A program made the translations under genes and the position numbers. A stretch of 64,000 bases of DNA. It comes from Calothrix sp. NIES-3974 (GTDB taxonomy: Bacteria > Cyanobacteriota > Cyanobacteriia > Cyanobacteriales > Nostocaceae). The DNA is taken from positions 2,542,001 through 2,606,000 of the forward strand of contig NZ_AP018254.1 in assembly GCF_002368395.1 (NCBI RefSeq), in the 5' to 3' direction. Shown in pieces: positions 28,982 through 37,723 of this stretch. Each line of letters starts with the position of its first letter. Within the stretch, counting starts at the first letter, position 1. The notes under the pieces are model-generated. The model searched no databases and was not told the origin of the DNA. It saw only the letters and a program-made list of their open reading frames with translations.

Positions 28982-28997
28982 AGTGATACAAATCACA
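28982..28997. promoter_or_regulatory. CRP-like binding site upstream of cas10
   Basis: AGTGATACAAATCACA matches the TGTGA-N6-TCACA consensus of cAMP receptor proteins at all but the first of the ten defined bases. It lies about 155 bases upstream of the cas10 ATG. An overlapping, wider inverted repeat (CTGTGA...TCACAG) shares its right arm. Cyanobacteria have a cAMP receptor (SyCRP1), so control of the CRISPR run by cAMP is possible but inferred. The remaining spacer 28829-29327 shows no credible gene. Confidence 0.45.
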
Positions 28998-29327
28998 GCC
29001 TACCATTTTTGCCAAAAACCACGTACTTGCAAGGTTTGTCGTCAAACATCGCAAAATCTCTATTCCCTCCATTTCAAACTGGAATTAACATTTGCCAGAC
29101 TTGTAAACTAACTTTTGTGACTGTTGAAATCTCTAGATCATTATCCAACATGGTGGAATACGCGCATTCCACATCTTGATAGGGAATTATTTGTAAAAGT
29201 TATATACAGTTATTATCAAGCTAAATTCAGTTGTTTGAGAATAATAATTGTGATTAAAATGTAAATAAATATTAGTTTTATTAAGTAATATTGCTGGCAT
29301 TGGCAGGTATATCACAATCCCGAATAG

Positions 29328-29366
29328 CAATCAAAATCCCTCTTCCGCAGGAAGAGGGACTGAAAA
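29328..29366 (+). CRISPR. Solitary CRISPR-like repeat upstream of cas10
   Basis: The unit contains a perfect 10-bp hairpin (arms TCCCTCTTCC and GGAAGAGGGA, loop GCA, 29337-29359) followed by CTGAAAAG. This layout, with CCGCA.GG in the loop and GGGACTGAAA at the 3' end, matches the repeats of the array at 50.6 kb. No second copy is found nearby. It may be the last relic of an array that once sat at the head of the csm operon. On the minus strand the same hairpin followed by TTTTG could serve as a weak terminator for the next gene. Confidence 0.5.
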
Positions 29367-29554
29367 GCTAAAACCGGTAGCGGAGAGTATTAAAATTTGC
29401 CAACTACGCCATCAACACAGCGTTCACACACGGGTCGCCCTTGGATTCACTGATGCATGTGAAATAATTCTAACCTTAAATACACTTAGTGTTGACTCCA
29501 CCAACGCATAGATAAACGGTATCTGACCTTTTAACCTCTCACGAATGAGTTAGA

Positions 29555-31579
29555 TTACTGGATGCCTTTATATCGCTTGTTGTATTCAACGGTCATGTTC
29601 CAATAAAAATCAGGATTACTCCATCTTTGTCCTAAACTAATGCTAAAGGCATCTGTGACACCAGAGGTATCTGCTGGAGCAACACCCGTGTGTTCTAGAT
29701 ATTCATTAAAGGAGTTAATGATTACCATTCTTGGTTGTTGAGCTAAAACTCGTTCCCATCCCTTGATTGAGTAGAAATTCCCCTCCACACCATTGTCGTA
29801 TCGATATCTAAACATATGAACTCGATTATTCCAACCAGGCATTACTACCATTACATCTTTGTTCGGCAGAGAACCCTGGGGATAACCCCAACCTAAATAG
29901 GAGCCATATTCACTTGGTAAAGGAACCTGTCTTTTGTTCTCTGTGTCGGGAACAGAACCTTGAGCCCACTGAAGATTAAAACGACTGGTTGCAGATTTAT
30001 TAATTCTTGCTGTTGTCCATCGATCACGCTGTGTATAGGTTGAATAACTAACTAATAAGGGTTTTCCATCTAGGTGGTAGTAATTATCCGTTCCAAAATA
30101 GTCAATAAACTGATTCCAGATTGAATTAGCTTCCTGTTCTAAAGTTCGGGGATTACCAGTATACTGCATACCACCAACCGCGATCGCATATTTAACCGGA
30201 GTATTCTCTTTGTTGGAGTTCCAAATCCGAATTCTCTCTGCGACTACTTTTGCGCCCTCTGTAATATACCCTTCATCCGTATCCAGAGTATTAGTTAAAT
30301 CGAATATTAGGAAATCAATACCTGCTTTTGTAATCATTCGCAGATGTTCATCGATCACTGCTGCTTCTTGGGTATCATAGGCTCGATATTCACCCAGGGT
30401 ATAGGGACGATATTTAATATCCCATGCTTCCCAGGTATTCATAATATTGGGTTTTCCGTATTTATCTGGTGGTAAAGCTCGCCATTGTCCTTCGTGGGGG
30501 GAGAAGACTACAGGAGCGTAGGCGGAAGTATGACCGTAAATCTTACCTAAGCCTTGCCAACTGGAGCCTTTGTCGTTGTTGTACTTAGATGGTTGTCCAT
30601 GTTCTACTTTCCAAAGATAGAAGTTTTCAAAGGCTTTTCCATTGGATCTGGCAACGTACCAAGAGCCACTATCTACACCTTTTTGACCAAAGTAAACAAC
30701 TGCATCGGCTTTGCCATCACCATCTACATCACCTAGCATTTGTCTAGTGGAACCGATTCCATGTCCCCGAATCCAGCGAATGGAGGGATTAAATCCATTT
30801 CCATTAGAAAGAGATACATGCCATTCTCCAGTATTAGCAAAGTAAACAACAGCATCAGCTCTTCTATCTCCGTTCACGTCGGCTAGCATTTGAGCATTGG
30901 AACTGCTACCATATCCCCTACTCCATCTAGTGAATCGGTTAAATCCATTTCCATTGGAAAGAGAAACAAACCACTCTCCAGTCTGAGCAAAATAAACGAC
31001 AGCATCAGCTCTTCCATCCCCGTTTACATCAGCCAATACTTGGTTATTGGAGCCAATACCATGTCCACCAGTCCATCTCGTAAAGCCATTGAATCCTTTT
31101 CCGTTGGAAAGAGATACGTACCACTCTCCAGTCCGAGCAAAATAAACAACTGCATCATCCTTTCCGTCACCATTCACATCAGCCAACATTTGCTTGCTAG
31201 AGCCGATACCATGTCCACCAATCCATCTTGTGAATCCGTTAAATCCATTCCCGTTGGAAAGAGATGCGTACCACTCTCCAGTTTGAGCAAAATAAACGAT
31301 TGCATCATCCTTCCCGTCACTATCTACATCGCCTAGCATTTGAGAACTCGAACCTATTCCATGTCCAGTTATCCAATGGTAAGCACCTTTATTGGCATAC
31401 CAAGTGCTGTACCAAATACCAGTTTGTTTTTGAATATTAGTACCTAATTGACTGGCATTTTGGTCAATTGGAGTCATATTTTCCATTTTGATTTGATTAA
31501 GATAAGGTGTGTAATGTTGGCTATGTGAATATATATGTATCGAGAAGAAAATAAGTACGAATACACCGAGATATACCAA
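29555..31579 (-). CDS. Secreted VCBS-repeat protein with GH99-like domain
   Basis: 674 residues. An N-terminal hydrophobic segment (VYLGVFVLIFFSIHIYS) anchors or exports it. Five near-identical repeats of about 50 residues follow (GHGIGS..QMLADVNGDGKDDAVVYF..TGEW), each with a Ca-binding-like D-x-N-x-D-G-x-x-D loop of the VCBS/FG-GAP beta-propeller type. The C-terminal half (from about residue 345; HEGQWRALPPDKYG, ITKAGIDFLIFDLTNT, HLDGKPLLVSYS, VIINSFNEYLEHTG) resembles GH71/GH99-like glycoside hydrolases. The start codon is TTG. It probably acts on extracellular polysaccharide. The high repeat identity at DNA level suggests recent expansion. Confidence 0.8.
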   Translation of the reverse strand: MVYLGVFVLIFFSIHIYSHSQHYTPYLNQIKMENMTPIDQNASQLGTNIQKQTGIWYSTWYANKGAYHWITGHGIGSSSQMLGDVDSDGKDDAIVYFAQTGEWYASLSNGNGFNGFTRWIGGHGIGSSKQMLADVNGDGKDDAVVYFARTGEWYVSLSNGKGFNGFTRWTGGHGIGSNNQVLADVNGDGRADAVVYFAQTGEWFVSLSNGNGFNRFTRWSRGYGSSSNAQMLADVNGDRRADAVVYFANTGEWHVSLSNGNGFNPSIRWIRGHGIGSTRQMLGDVDGDGKADAVVYFGQKGVDSGSWYVARSNGKAFENFYLWKVEHGQPSKYNNDKGSSWQGLGKIYGHTSAYAPVVFSPHEGQWRALPPDKYGKPNIMNTWEAWDIKYRPYTLGEYRAYDTQEAAVIDEHLRMITKAGIDFLIFDLTNTLDTDEGYITEGAKVVAERIRIWNSNKENTPVKYAIAVGGMQYTGNPRTLEQEANSIWNQFIDYFGTDNYYHLDGKPLLVSYSTYTQRDRWTTARINKSATSRFNLQWAQGSVPDTENKRQVPLPSEYGSYLGWGYPQGSLPNKDVMVVMPGWNNRVHMFRYRYDNGVEGNFYSIKGWERVLAQQPRMVIINSFNEYLEHTGVAPADTSGVTDAFSISLGQRWSNPDFYWNMTVEYNKRYKGIQ

Positions 31580-32447
31580 TTTTTGGAATATTTTTATGGG
31601 GATATAAATTTGTTTTTAGCAGGTCATGATTCTGATGCAATTGCTGATAAAAGGCTCAAAAATGATGATACTTAAGATGTACAAAAACTATTCATTCATT
31701 TAATTAAAAATGATGCTAATTAGTGTCACATTCGATAAACGGAAAATAGGGAATTATAGCAAAGATAGTAGTCGAGTCAGCCAATATATTCCTACTATCA
31801 CCTAAACACAAACTTTTTTCCACAGCATATTTAAACACCCTCTCAAAGATAGAAATCTACTGGGTAGATATACTGTCATTTCCAGCCCGGATTTCAATAC
31901 TGATGTTTATTACTACATAAAAAATTAGCAGTAATTACGGGCGCTAATATAGTTAAAATACTACAATCACACAAACTAAATCAGACATTCATGAAATAAA
32001 CATAAGACTTATATCATTTCACCAAAATTTTGATACATATACTCCCCTTGCATCCCTAAAGGTATCAACTCCAAAGTAAAACGGTATTACCCCAGATTTC
32101 TCATAAATCCCTAAAACTTGTAGGGAGTAGTGGGAAAATCAAATCTTTTGGGCTATAATCTACTTACAAATTACCTGGTCTGTTAGTATAAAGCGCTAAA
32201 GTATAACTACGTGCCTTTTCTCACCCATCAAAATTAATGACATGGAGTACTAGTAGTCTGCGTCATTAGTTCTGATGGGTTGGTAGTTGTGGCTCTAGCC
32301 TCAAAAAAGCTTTATGACAAAGGCGCTATACCCGCAGGGTTGTCGTAGACTAGCGCTACTACGTGCCTTTTTTACCCATCAAAATTAATGACATGGAGTA
32401 CTAGGCAGAATTACAAATTACGTAGCTTGCTTCCCGCGTAGCGGGTA
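31580..32447. repeat. Gene-free spacer with direct repeats
   Basis: No credible gene. Near-identical blocks at 32208-32252 and 32358-32403 both contain ACGTGCCTTTT, ACCCATCAAAATTAATGACA and TGGAGTACTAG. The sequence between them contains a partial complementary TTAGTTCTGATGGGTTGGT word, so the unit can fold back. A degenerate copy of element A lies at about 32094-32170. An ACGTAGCTTGCTTCCCGCG repeat is at 32415-32445. Confidence 0.55.
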
Positions 32448-34148
32448 TTACGAATTACGAATTACTTGATAAGCATTTTTCACTGCTAACCAGTTACTTG
32501 CAATAGGCATTCTCCACCCCGTACCGAAGGCTCTATCGGTAATTTTTATCCCTGGGGGTGCTTGACGGCGTTTGAATTCTGCCCTAGCGACTAAACGAAT
32601 CACCTTGTTGACGGTTTCTGGGTCATGTCCTGCGGCAATGATTTGACTGGCGGATTCGTGCTGATTAATCAATCGTTGCAGAATATCATCGAGAATATCA
32701 TAGGGTGGTAGGGAATCCTGGTCAACTTGTCCGGGTTTGAGTTCGGCGCTGGGGGGTTTGGTCAGAATATTTACAGGGATAATTTCTTTGCCTTTTTGAT
32801 TTAACCAATGGCAAAGGGAGTAGACACGGGTTTTGGGGACATCGGCAATTACGGCTAATCCACCATTCATATCTCCGTACAAGGTACAATATCCTACTGC
32901 CATCTCCGATTTATTACCGGTGGATAGTAGTAGATGACCAAATTTATTAGCGATCGCCATCAATAGGTTTCCACGGATGCGGGATTGAATATTTTCCTCG
33001 GCAATACCAAATTCTGTCCCCGCAAATAATGGAGCGAGGGTATGGTCAAAGCTTTGCATTAGTTCCCCGATGGGGAGGGTTTGGGTGGCAATATCCAGGT
33101 TCTTCGCTAACATTAGGGCATCACTGACGGAATGGGAGGAACTGTAGGGGGATGGCATTAACACCCCTAACACGTTATCTGCTCCTAAAGCTGAGGTGGC
33201 GATCGCTGCAACTAGGGCTGAGTCAATCCCTCCACTTAATCCCAGGATGGCTGTTTTAAAACCACATTTATACGCATAATCACGTACACCCAATACTAAG
33301 GCCTGCCAAATTTCCTCATCACTTGATGTGTAATTAGGTACTATTTCGCCGGGGATTAAATCGCCTGTTTCTGAGTTGAATTCTATACAAGTCAAATCTG
33401 TGGTGAATCCCGGTAGTCTACAAACCACTTCCCCGTTACGGTTTAAAGCAAAACTATTGCCATCAAAAATTAAATCATCATTTCCACCAACTTGATTGGT
33501 ATAAATTATTGGTAAGTTAAATCGACTTGCACAGTGACCTAACATTGTTTCCCGCAACTGTTGTTTCCCTAGGGTGTAGGGTGAAGCGGACAGATTGACT
33601 ACTAAATCCACACCAATTCTAGCCAAATCTGCAATGGGATTAGCTGCATAGGTGCGTTTTCCCCAGAATTCCTCATCATTCCACAAATCTTCACACACGG
33701 TCACACCGATGGTAATATCACCGAAGCTAAAATAACTTGGTTCGTGACCGGGTTCAAAATAACGTCGTTCATCGAATACATCGTAGGTGGGTAACAAACG
33801 CTTGTGGAAAGTATCAACGATTTTACCTTGATGTAGTAAGGCAATACTGTTAAATAGGGGTTTACCACCCTTAATATCCACATTCGGATTAGGTGCTACC
33901 GTCCCCACTAACACTGCTAAATTTGCCGGTAGTTTCTGAGCCAACTCCGTGAGGGTATGTCCCATCTCTGTAATAAATCCCGGATTGAGTAACAAATCAC
34001 GGGGAGGATAACCACATATAGATAATTCTGGAGTGAGCAATAAGTCTACACCAGATTCAGCAGCTTGGTGGGCTACATTTAGGATATTTTCGGCATTATA
34101 GGGTAAGTCACCGATAATGGGGTTAAGTTGAGCGATCGCAATTTTCAT
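32448..34148 (-). CDS. nadE: Glutamine-dependent NAD synthetase
   Basis: 566 residues, a two-domain enzyme making NAD from nicotinic acid adenine dinucleotide. The N-terminal nitrilase-like glutaminase (about 1-260) has its Glu in TPELSICGYPPRD, Lys in FHKRLLPTYDVF and Cys in VTVCEDLW. The C-terminal synthetase has the P-loop LGLSGGIDSALVAAIA and STGNKSEMAVGYCTLYGDM. Ammonia from glutamine is channelled between the domains. It is the last of four NAD genes on this strand, 405 bases beyond the nrtR-like gene. Confidence 0.96.
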   Translation of the reverse strand: MKIAIAQLNPIIGDLPYNAENILNVAHQAAESGVDLLLTPELSICGYPPRDLLLNPGFITEMGHTLTELAQKLPANLAVLVGTVAPNPNVDIKGGKPLFNSIALLHQGKIVDTFHKRLLPTYDVFDERRYFEPGHEPSYFSFGDITIGVTVCEDLWNDEEFWGKRTYAANPIADLARIGVDLVVNLSASPYTLGKQQLRETMLGHCASRFNLPIIYTNQVGGNDDLIFDGNSFALNRNGEVVCRLPGFTTDLTCIEFNSETGDLIPGEIVPNYTSSDEEIWQALVLGVRDYAYKCGFKTAILGLSGGIDSALVAAIATSALGADNVLGVLMPSPYSSSHSVSDALMLAKNLDIATQTLPIGELMQSFDHTLAPLFAGTEFGIAEENIQSRIRGNLLMAIANKFGHLLLSTGNKSEMAVGYCTLYGDMNGGLAVIADVPKTRVYSLCHWLNQKGKEIIPVNILTKPPSAELKPGQVDQDSLPPYDILDDILQRLINQHESASQIIAAGHDPETVNKVIRLVARAEFKRRQAPPGIKITDRAFGTGWRMPIASNWLAVKNAYQVIRNS

Positions 34149-34215
34149 ATTTTTGATTTTGGATTTTAGATTTTGGATGGGGGTGAGAAGTCTGGTTTTG
34201 AGTATAGATATCCTG

Positions 34216-34310
34216 CATTTCTCACAAGGGAGTGATAAGTCTTGAGTAGTGGGTTCATTTTCCTGCTACTCCCTACTCACTGAAAGTTTGAGAAGTTTGT
34301 GAGAAATCTG
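34216..34310 (+). repeat. MITE-like element A, copy 4
   Basis: About 95 bp running from CATTTCTCACAAGGG to GTTTGTGAGAAATC, with perfect 10-base inverted ends and the typical AAGTCTTGAGTAG and CTACTCCCTACTC interior. It is the cleanest short copy and defines the ends of the family. Confidence 0.75.
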
Positions 34311-34433
34311 GGATATGATTAATGGAATTTTGGATTTGAGATTACCAATCAACAGATTTTAGATTTTGGATTTTGCTTAATGGATGAATAATTTTCTGAT
34401 TAATTTTTCCCAAATAATATCTTTTTTTCTAAA

Positions 34434-34547
34434 CAGACGACCCGACGGTTCGTCTCTACTCCCTACTCCCTGTACAGACGACCCGACGGGTCGTCTCTAC
34501 TCCCTACTCCCTACTCCCTGTACAGACGACCCGACGGGTCGTCTCTA
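34434..34547. repeat. Three tandem GAGACG-family palindromes
   Basis: Three copies of the palindrome CAGACGACCCGACGGGTCG followed by TCTC, separated by CTACTCCCTACTCCC tracts. The first copy has one mismatch in the stem. They lie directly downstream of the nrtR-like gene stop (34554) and could act as a terminator or processing signal between it and nadE. Confidence 0.7.
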
Positions 34548-34553
34548 GCTAAA

Positions 34554-35288
34554 TCAAATAAACACCAACGGCTTATCCTTAAAAGGAGCAAAAGCCTCGG
34601 CATTAAACTTATATAAACTGGCGGGACGACCGGCTCCCCGTGAGACTTTTACCCCTGTATCAGATAAAAATCCCAACTTTAAAAGACGGGCGCGAAAATT
34701 AGAATAATCCGAAAAATTTTCACCTAAAACTGTTGTGTAAAGCTGATATAAATCATTTAATGTAAATAACTCAGGCAACACATCAAAGGCGACAGGACTA
34801 TATTCTAATTTATTCCGTAAACGACGATGACCGTAACTTAATATTTGGTTATGGTCAAAGGCTAATTTCGGTACTTCCTTCACAGGATACCAGGAAAGAC
34901 TATGCATTTCATCGGCAATTAATTCTGCATCTTCGTAACGAACCAGTGCAAAGTAACTCACAGAAAGATAACGAACACCATAACTATTTTCCGACTCACG
35001 TGGGTCGCGATGGGGACCACCAAAGGTATACAGTTGCTCTAAATAAAGATTTTTCACACGAATTTTCTCAGCCATAATTCGATAGGCTGCATCCTCTAGG
35101 GATTCTCCTTGACGTACCAAGGTTCCCGGTAAACTCCAATCGTTACGGAATGGTTCTTGTTGACGTTTTCCCAGTAGCACTAAAAGGCGATTTTCAGCCG
35201 TATCAACCGAAAATATGACATTATCAACACCGACTTTGAAGTCCGCTAAAGGTTGGTCGTTTGTTCCTGGGGGTTGTAATCCTGGCAT
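34554..35288 (-). CDS. nrtR: NrtR-like Nudix-related NAD regulator
   Basis: 244 residues. Residues about 15-150 are a Nudix fold, but the catalytic box is degraded: the RQGESLEDAAYRIMAEKIRV segment lacks the R-E-x-x-E-E core needed for hydrolysis. Residues about 165-240 form a winged helix ending in GVKVSRGAGRPASLYKF. This is the architecture of NrtR repressors, which bind ADP-ribose or NAD metabolites and control NAD genes. Its neighbours nadD, pncB and nadE support this strongly. Its first 43 bases overlap nadD. The likely operator is at 37528-37573. Confidence 0.88.
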   Translation of the reverse strand: MPGLQPPGTNDQPLADFKVGVDNVIFSVDTAENRLLVLLGKRQQEPFRNDWSLPGTLVRQGESLEDAAYRIMAEKIRVKNLYLEQLYTFGGPHRDPRESENSYGVRYLSVSYFALVRYEDAELIADEMHSLSWYPVKEVPKLAFDHNQILSYGHRRLRNKLEYSPVAFDVLPELFTLNDLYQLYTTVLGENFSDYSNFRARLLKLGFLSDTGVKVSRGAGRPASLYKFNAEAFAPFKDKPLVFI

Positions 35289-35851
35289 TTGTACAAATGC
35301 TGTTGGTGAATATAATTAATAACTGAAGGTGTCAATGCATGTATATTGCCATGTTCTCGGAATCTGGTGGAAGAAACATCCTTACCAGTGTAATTGGCGA
35401 TCGCAATTTGCGCACCGAGGGTTTCTAATTTTTGCAAATTTTCCCTCCCTATCCCATAACCTGGTCGGGGAATGACAAAAAGCTTAACTTGTCGTAATAA
35501 ATCTTCAATCCGATACCAGCGCGGTAGTTGGGAAAGCAAATCTGAACCAACAACGAGGTGATACTCCACCTTATCTGTACCCCAATATTGTTTTGCTAAT
35601 TCTAGGGTTTCTAGGGTGCGACGACGACTTAAATCTTGTCGTAATTCGATATTACCCTTGGGTATGTCAATATCCTGAATTAGCAAATCTAACATTGCCA
35701 CACGATGGTGTAAAGGAGTTTGTTCTCCCTTAAAGGGATTTTCCGCAGTCCAAACAATCACTAAATCAAACTGTTCCGACAGGAATTGGAGAATATCCCC
35801 GTGTCCAGCTGTTGGGGGGTCTGCACTTGTTCCGAATAAGGCGATTTTCAT
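35246..35851 (-). CDS. nadD: Nicotinate mononucleotide adenylyltransferase
   Basis: 201 residues. It joins ATP to nicotinate mononucleotide to form deamido-NAD. The nucleotidyltransferase motif reads IALFGTSADPPTAGHGDIL (G-x4-DPP-x-x-GH), and the C-terminal ISSTxxR-like element reads DVSSTRFREHG. Sequence LPRWYRIEDLL in the middle matches the family. The gene overlaps nrtR by 43 bases, indicating cotranscription. Start ATG at 35849-35851. Confidence 0.93.
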   Translation of the reverse strand: MKIALFGTSADPPTAGHGDILQFLSEQFDLVIVWTAENPFKGEQTPLHHRVAMLDLLIQDIDIPKGNIELRQDLSRRRTLETLELAKQYWGTDKVEYHLVVGSDLLSQLPRWYRIEDLLRQVKLFVIPRPGYGIGRENLQKLETLGAQIAIANYTGKDVSSTRFREHGNIHALTPSVINYIHQQHLYKCQDYNPQEQTTNL

Positions 35852-36104
35852 GATTTGAGCGGGAGATAGAATACAGGATACAGGAGTTGGGTTTTTGTTT
35901 GGGGTTTTCCTGTATTATCCCTTGATTTGGGTGATAAACCCTATATGAATGGATGTGGGTCAAATTTGAATTGATTGATAATTTTACATTTTGTAGAGAC
36001 GTAGCATCGCTACGTCTTTACGATGATTGTGGTTTTAATACACAATGTAAACAAATAAAATTCATACCCAAATTTTTAGACGCGATATATCGCGTCTCTA
36101 CCGT
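35852..36104. other. Spacer between pncB and nadD
   Basis: About 250 bases with no gene. Two palindromes of the GAGACG family occur: GAGACGTAGCATCGCTACG plus TCT at about 35996-36017, and GACGCGATATATCGCGTC plus TC near 36079-36098. No second NrtR-like palindrome was seen here, so nadD-nrtR may depend on the pncB promoter or on an unrelated one. Confidence 0.5.
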
Positions 36105-37499
36105 TTACCTGTTTTTTGTTTTTTCCGTCAATTCTGCTAATCCCGTTGATATCTGAACTGGGTTTTCCATCGGCTGACTAATATCACGTATTGCTGCTGG
36201 TAAACTCGCTACGGATGATTTTGTGCGATCGCGAATTTGTTGTAAACTCTCTTTGGGTTGAGTTCTCACTCCATCTTGCATATACAACTGCAATAATGGT
36301 TGCACATCCCCTCCTGAACTAGCGAAACTTTCTGACATTAAACCCAAAGTATCACCCACTACTTTACCTTCCCCTATCCATCGCCATATCTGTTTCCGTC
36401 CGGGATAGGTGCGCTTACCGCTAGATTCCTTCATCACCGGAATCCCATCAATCTCCACCAATTTATATACCCCATTCACCGGTGTACCTGTAACCAACCT
36501 AGTCCCAATTCCATAACCATTAATTTCCGCTCCTGCATCCCTCAAACGCTGAATCTCCCACTCATCCAAATCTCCACTAGCAAAAATCGGTGTCCGGGGA
36601 AGATGCGATCGCACCTGTTTCGACACTGCTACCAAATCCCCCGAATCAATCCTCACCCCAGCTAATTCCATCTCCCCTGCATTCACCTTCGCTGCTAACC
36701 CTTCCGCCGCTTCCACACTATCATAGGTATCAATTAATAAAGGCGCACCGGGAAAATACCGATGAAACGCGGCAAAAGCCTCCCCCTCACTTCCCTCCAA
36801 AGCCGTCAATGCCATCACTAAAGCATGGGCCATTGTCCCACTCGGTCTTTGTCCCAATTGTAACGCCGCCAACACATTCGATGTCCCATCCAATCCCCCC
36901 GCCAAAGCTGCCCGTGCTGCCCACAGCGCCCCCTGGGGACTAAATGCCCGCCGTGTACCGAATTCCAGCAAGGTCGCCCTATCCCCCGCCACGTCTCGTA
37001 TCCGTGCTGCCCTAGTCGCAATTAATGTTTGATAATTCAGTACATTCAACAGGTATGTTTCCACTATCTGCGCCTGCCACAACGGCGCTTCCACCCGTAA
37101 CAAGGGTTCATTGGCAAATACCACCGTCCCCTCCGGTACTGCCCACACATCGCCACTGAATTTTGCTGATGCTAGTAAGTCCCAAAAAATACTGGGTGCG
37201 CTAGTAAAAATACCAGTTTCTTGTAAGCCTTGTATCTGGGCTGGAGTGAACCGAAACGTCTCTAAATACTCCAAAGCCTGGGCTAAACCCATCGCCACTA
37301 AATAACCAAACCCCGACGGTAAACGTCGCACAAATAACTCAAAACTCGCCCGTCGTGTCTCAGTTTTCTCCCCCACATAACAAGCAGCCATCGTCAATTG
37401 ATACAAATCTGTAATTAAGCTGCTGTCAACTGCTGACACCGATAACCCAATATCTCGAACCCTTTGTTTCAAATGATTTACGTCCGCAAAAGTCACCAT
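36105..37499 (-). CDS. pncB: Nicotinate phosphoribosyltransferase
   Basis: About 464 residues from the ATG at 37497-37499 (MVTFADVNHL), preferred because GAGGGG sits 8 bases before it; an ATG at 37505 and a TTG at 37517 are in frame. It salvages nicotinate to its mononucleotide. Marks are LITDLYQLTMAACYV, LLEFGTRRAFSPQGAL and GVRIDSGDLVAVSKQVR, the phosphoribosyl pyrophosphate region. First gene of the NAD block. Two abutting palindromes lie just upstream and probably place it under NrtR. Confidence 0.93.
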   Translation of the reverse strand: MVTFADVNHLKQRVRDIGLSVSAVDSSLITDLYQLTMAACYVGEKTETRRASFELFVRRLPSGFGYLVAMGLAQALEYLETFRFTPAQIQGLQETGIFTSAPSIFWDLLASAKFSGDVWAVPEGTVVFANEPLLRVEAPLWQAQIVETYLLNVLNYQTLIATRAARIRDVAGDRATLLEFGTRRAFSPQGALWAARAALAGGLDGTSNVLAALQLGQRPSGTMAHALVMALTALEGSEGEAFAAFHRYFPGAPLLIDTYDSVEAAEGLAAKVNAGEMELAGVRIDSGDLVAVSKQVRSHLPRTPIFASGDLDEWEIQRLRDAGAEINGYGIGTRLVTGTPVNGVYKLVEIDGIPVMKESSGKRTYPGRKQIWRWIGEGKVVGDTLGLMSESFASSGGDVQPLLQLYMQDGVRTQPKESLQQIRDRTKSSVASLPAAIRDISQPMENPVQISTGLAELTEKTKNR

Positions 37500-37527
37500 A
37501 ACCATCCCCTCAATCAATTATTTTCTA

Positions 37528-37573
37528 TTTATGGTAATTTTTACCATAAATATATGGTAGTTTTCACCATAAA
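37528..37573. promoter_or_regulatory. Tandem palindromic operator, probable NrtR site
   Basis: Site 1 (37528-37550) is a perfect inverted repeat with arms TTTATGGTAA and TTACCATAAA around TTT. Site 2 (37551-37573) has arms TATATGGTAG and TCACCATAAA around TTT, matching in 7 of 10 arm positions. The two 23-bp units abut exactly, so two dimers would bind about two helical turns apart. They end 29 bases upstream of the chosen pncB start. The gene context (an NrtR-like gene two genes downstream) makes NrtR the obvious ligand, which is inference. Confidence 0.8.
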
Positions 37574-37723
37574 TATCGTCAAGGGGATTTTGGATTAAAA
37601 TTTGGGTTTTTGTCGTCAAAGCAACCTCATGCAAACAGCTTAACCAATTATCAGCAATCCTCCTCACAAGATTCTCAAACTAATTCGTTATAAACAGAAT
37701 ATGCGGCAGTATGGGAGGTTGGT

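Noticed and set aside
28937-29179. 80-codon plus-strand frame upstream of cas10
   Set aside because: It includes the CRP-like site, has low complexity and no recognisable domain; a second frame across it is equally open in part.
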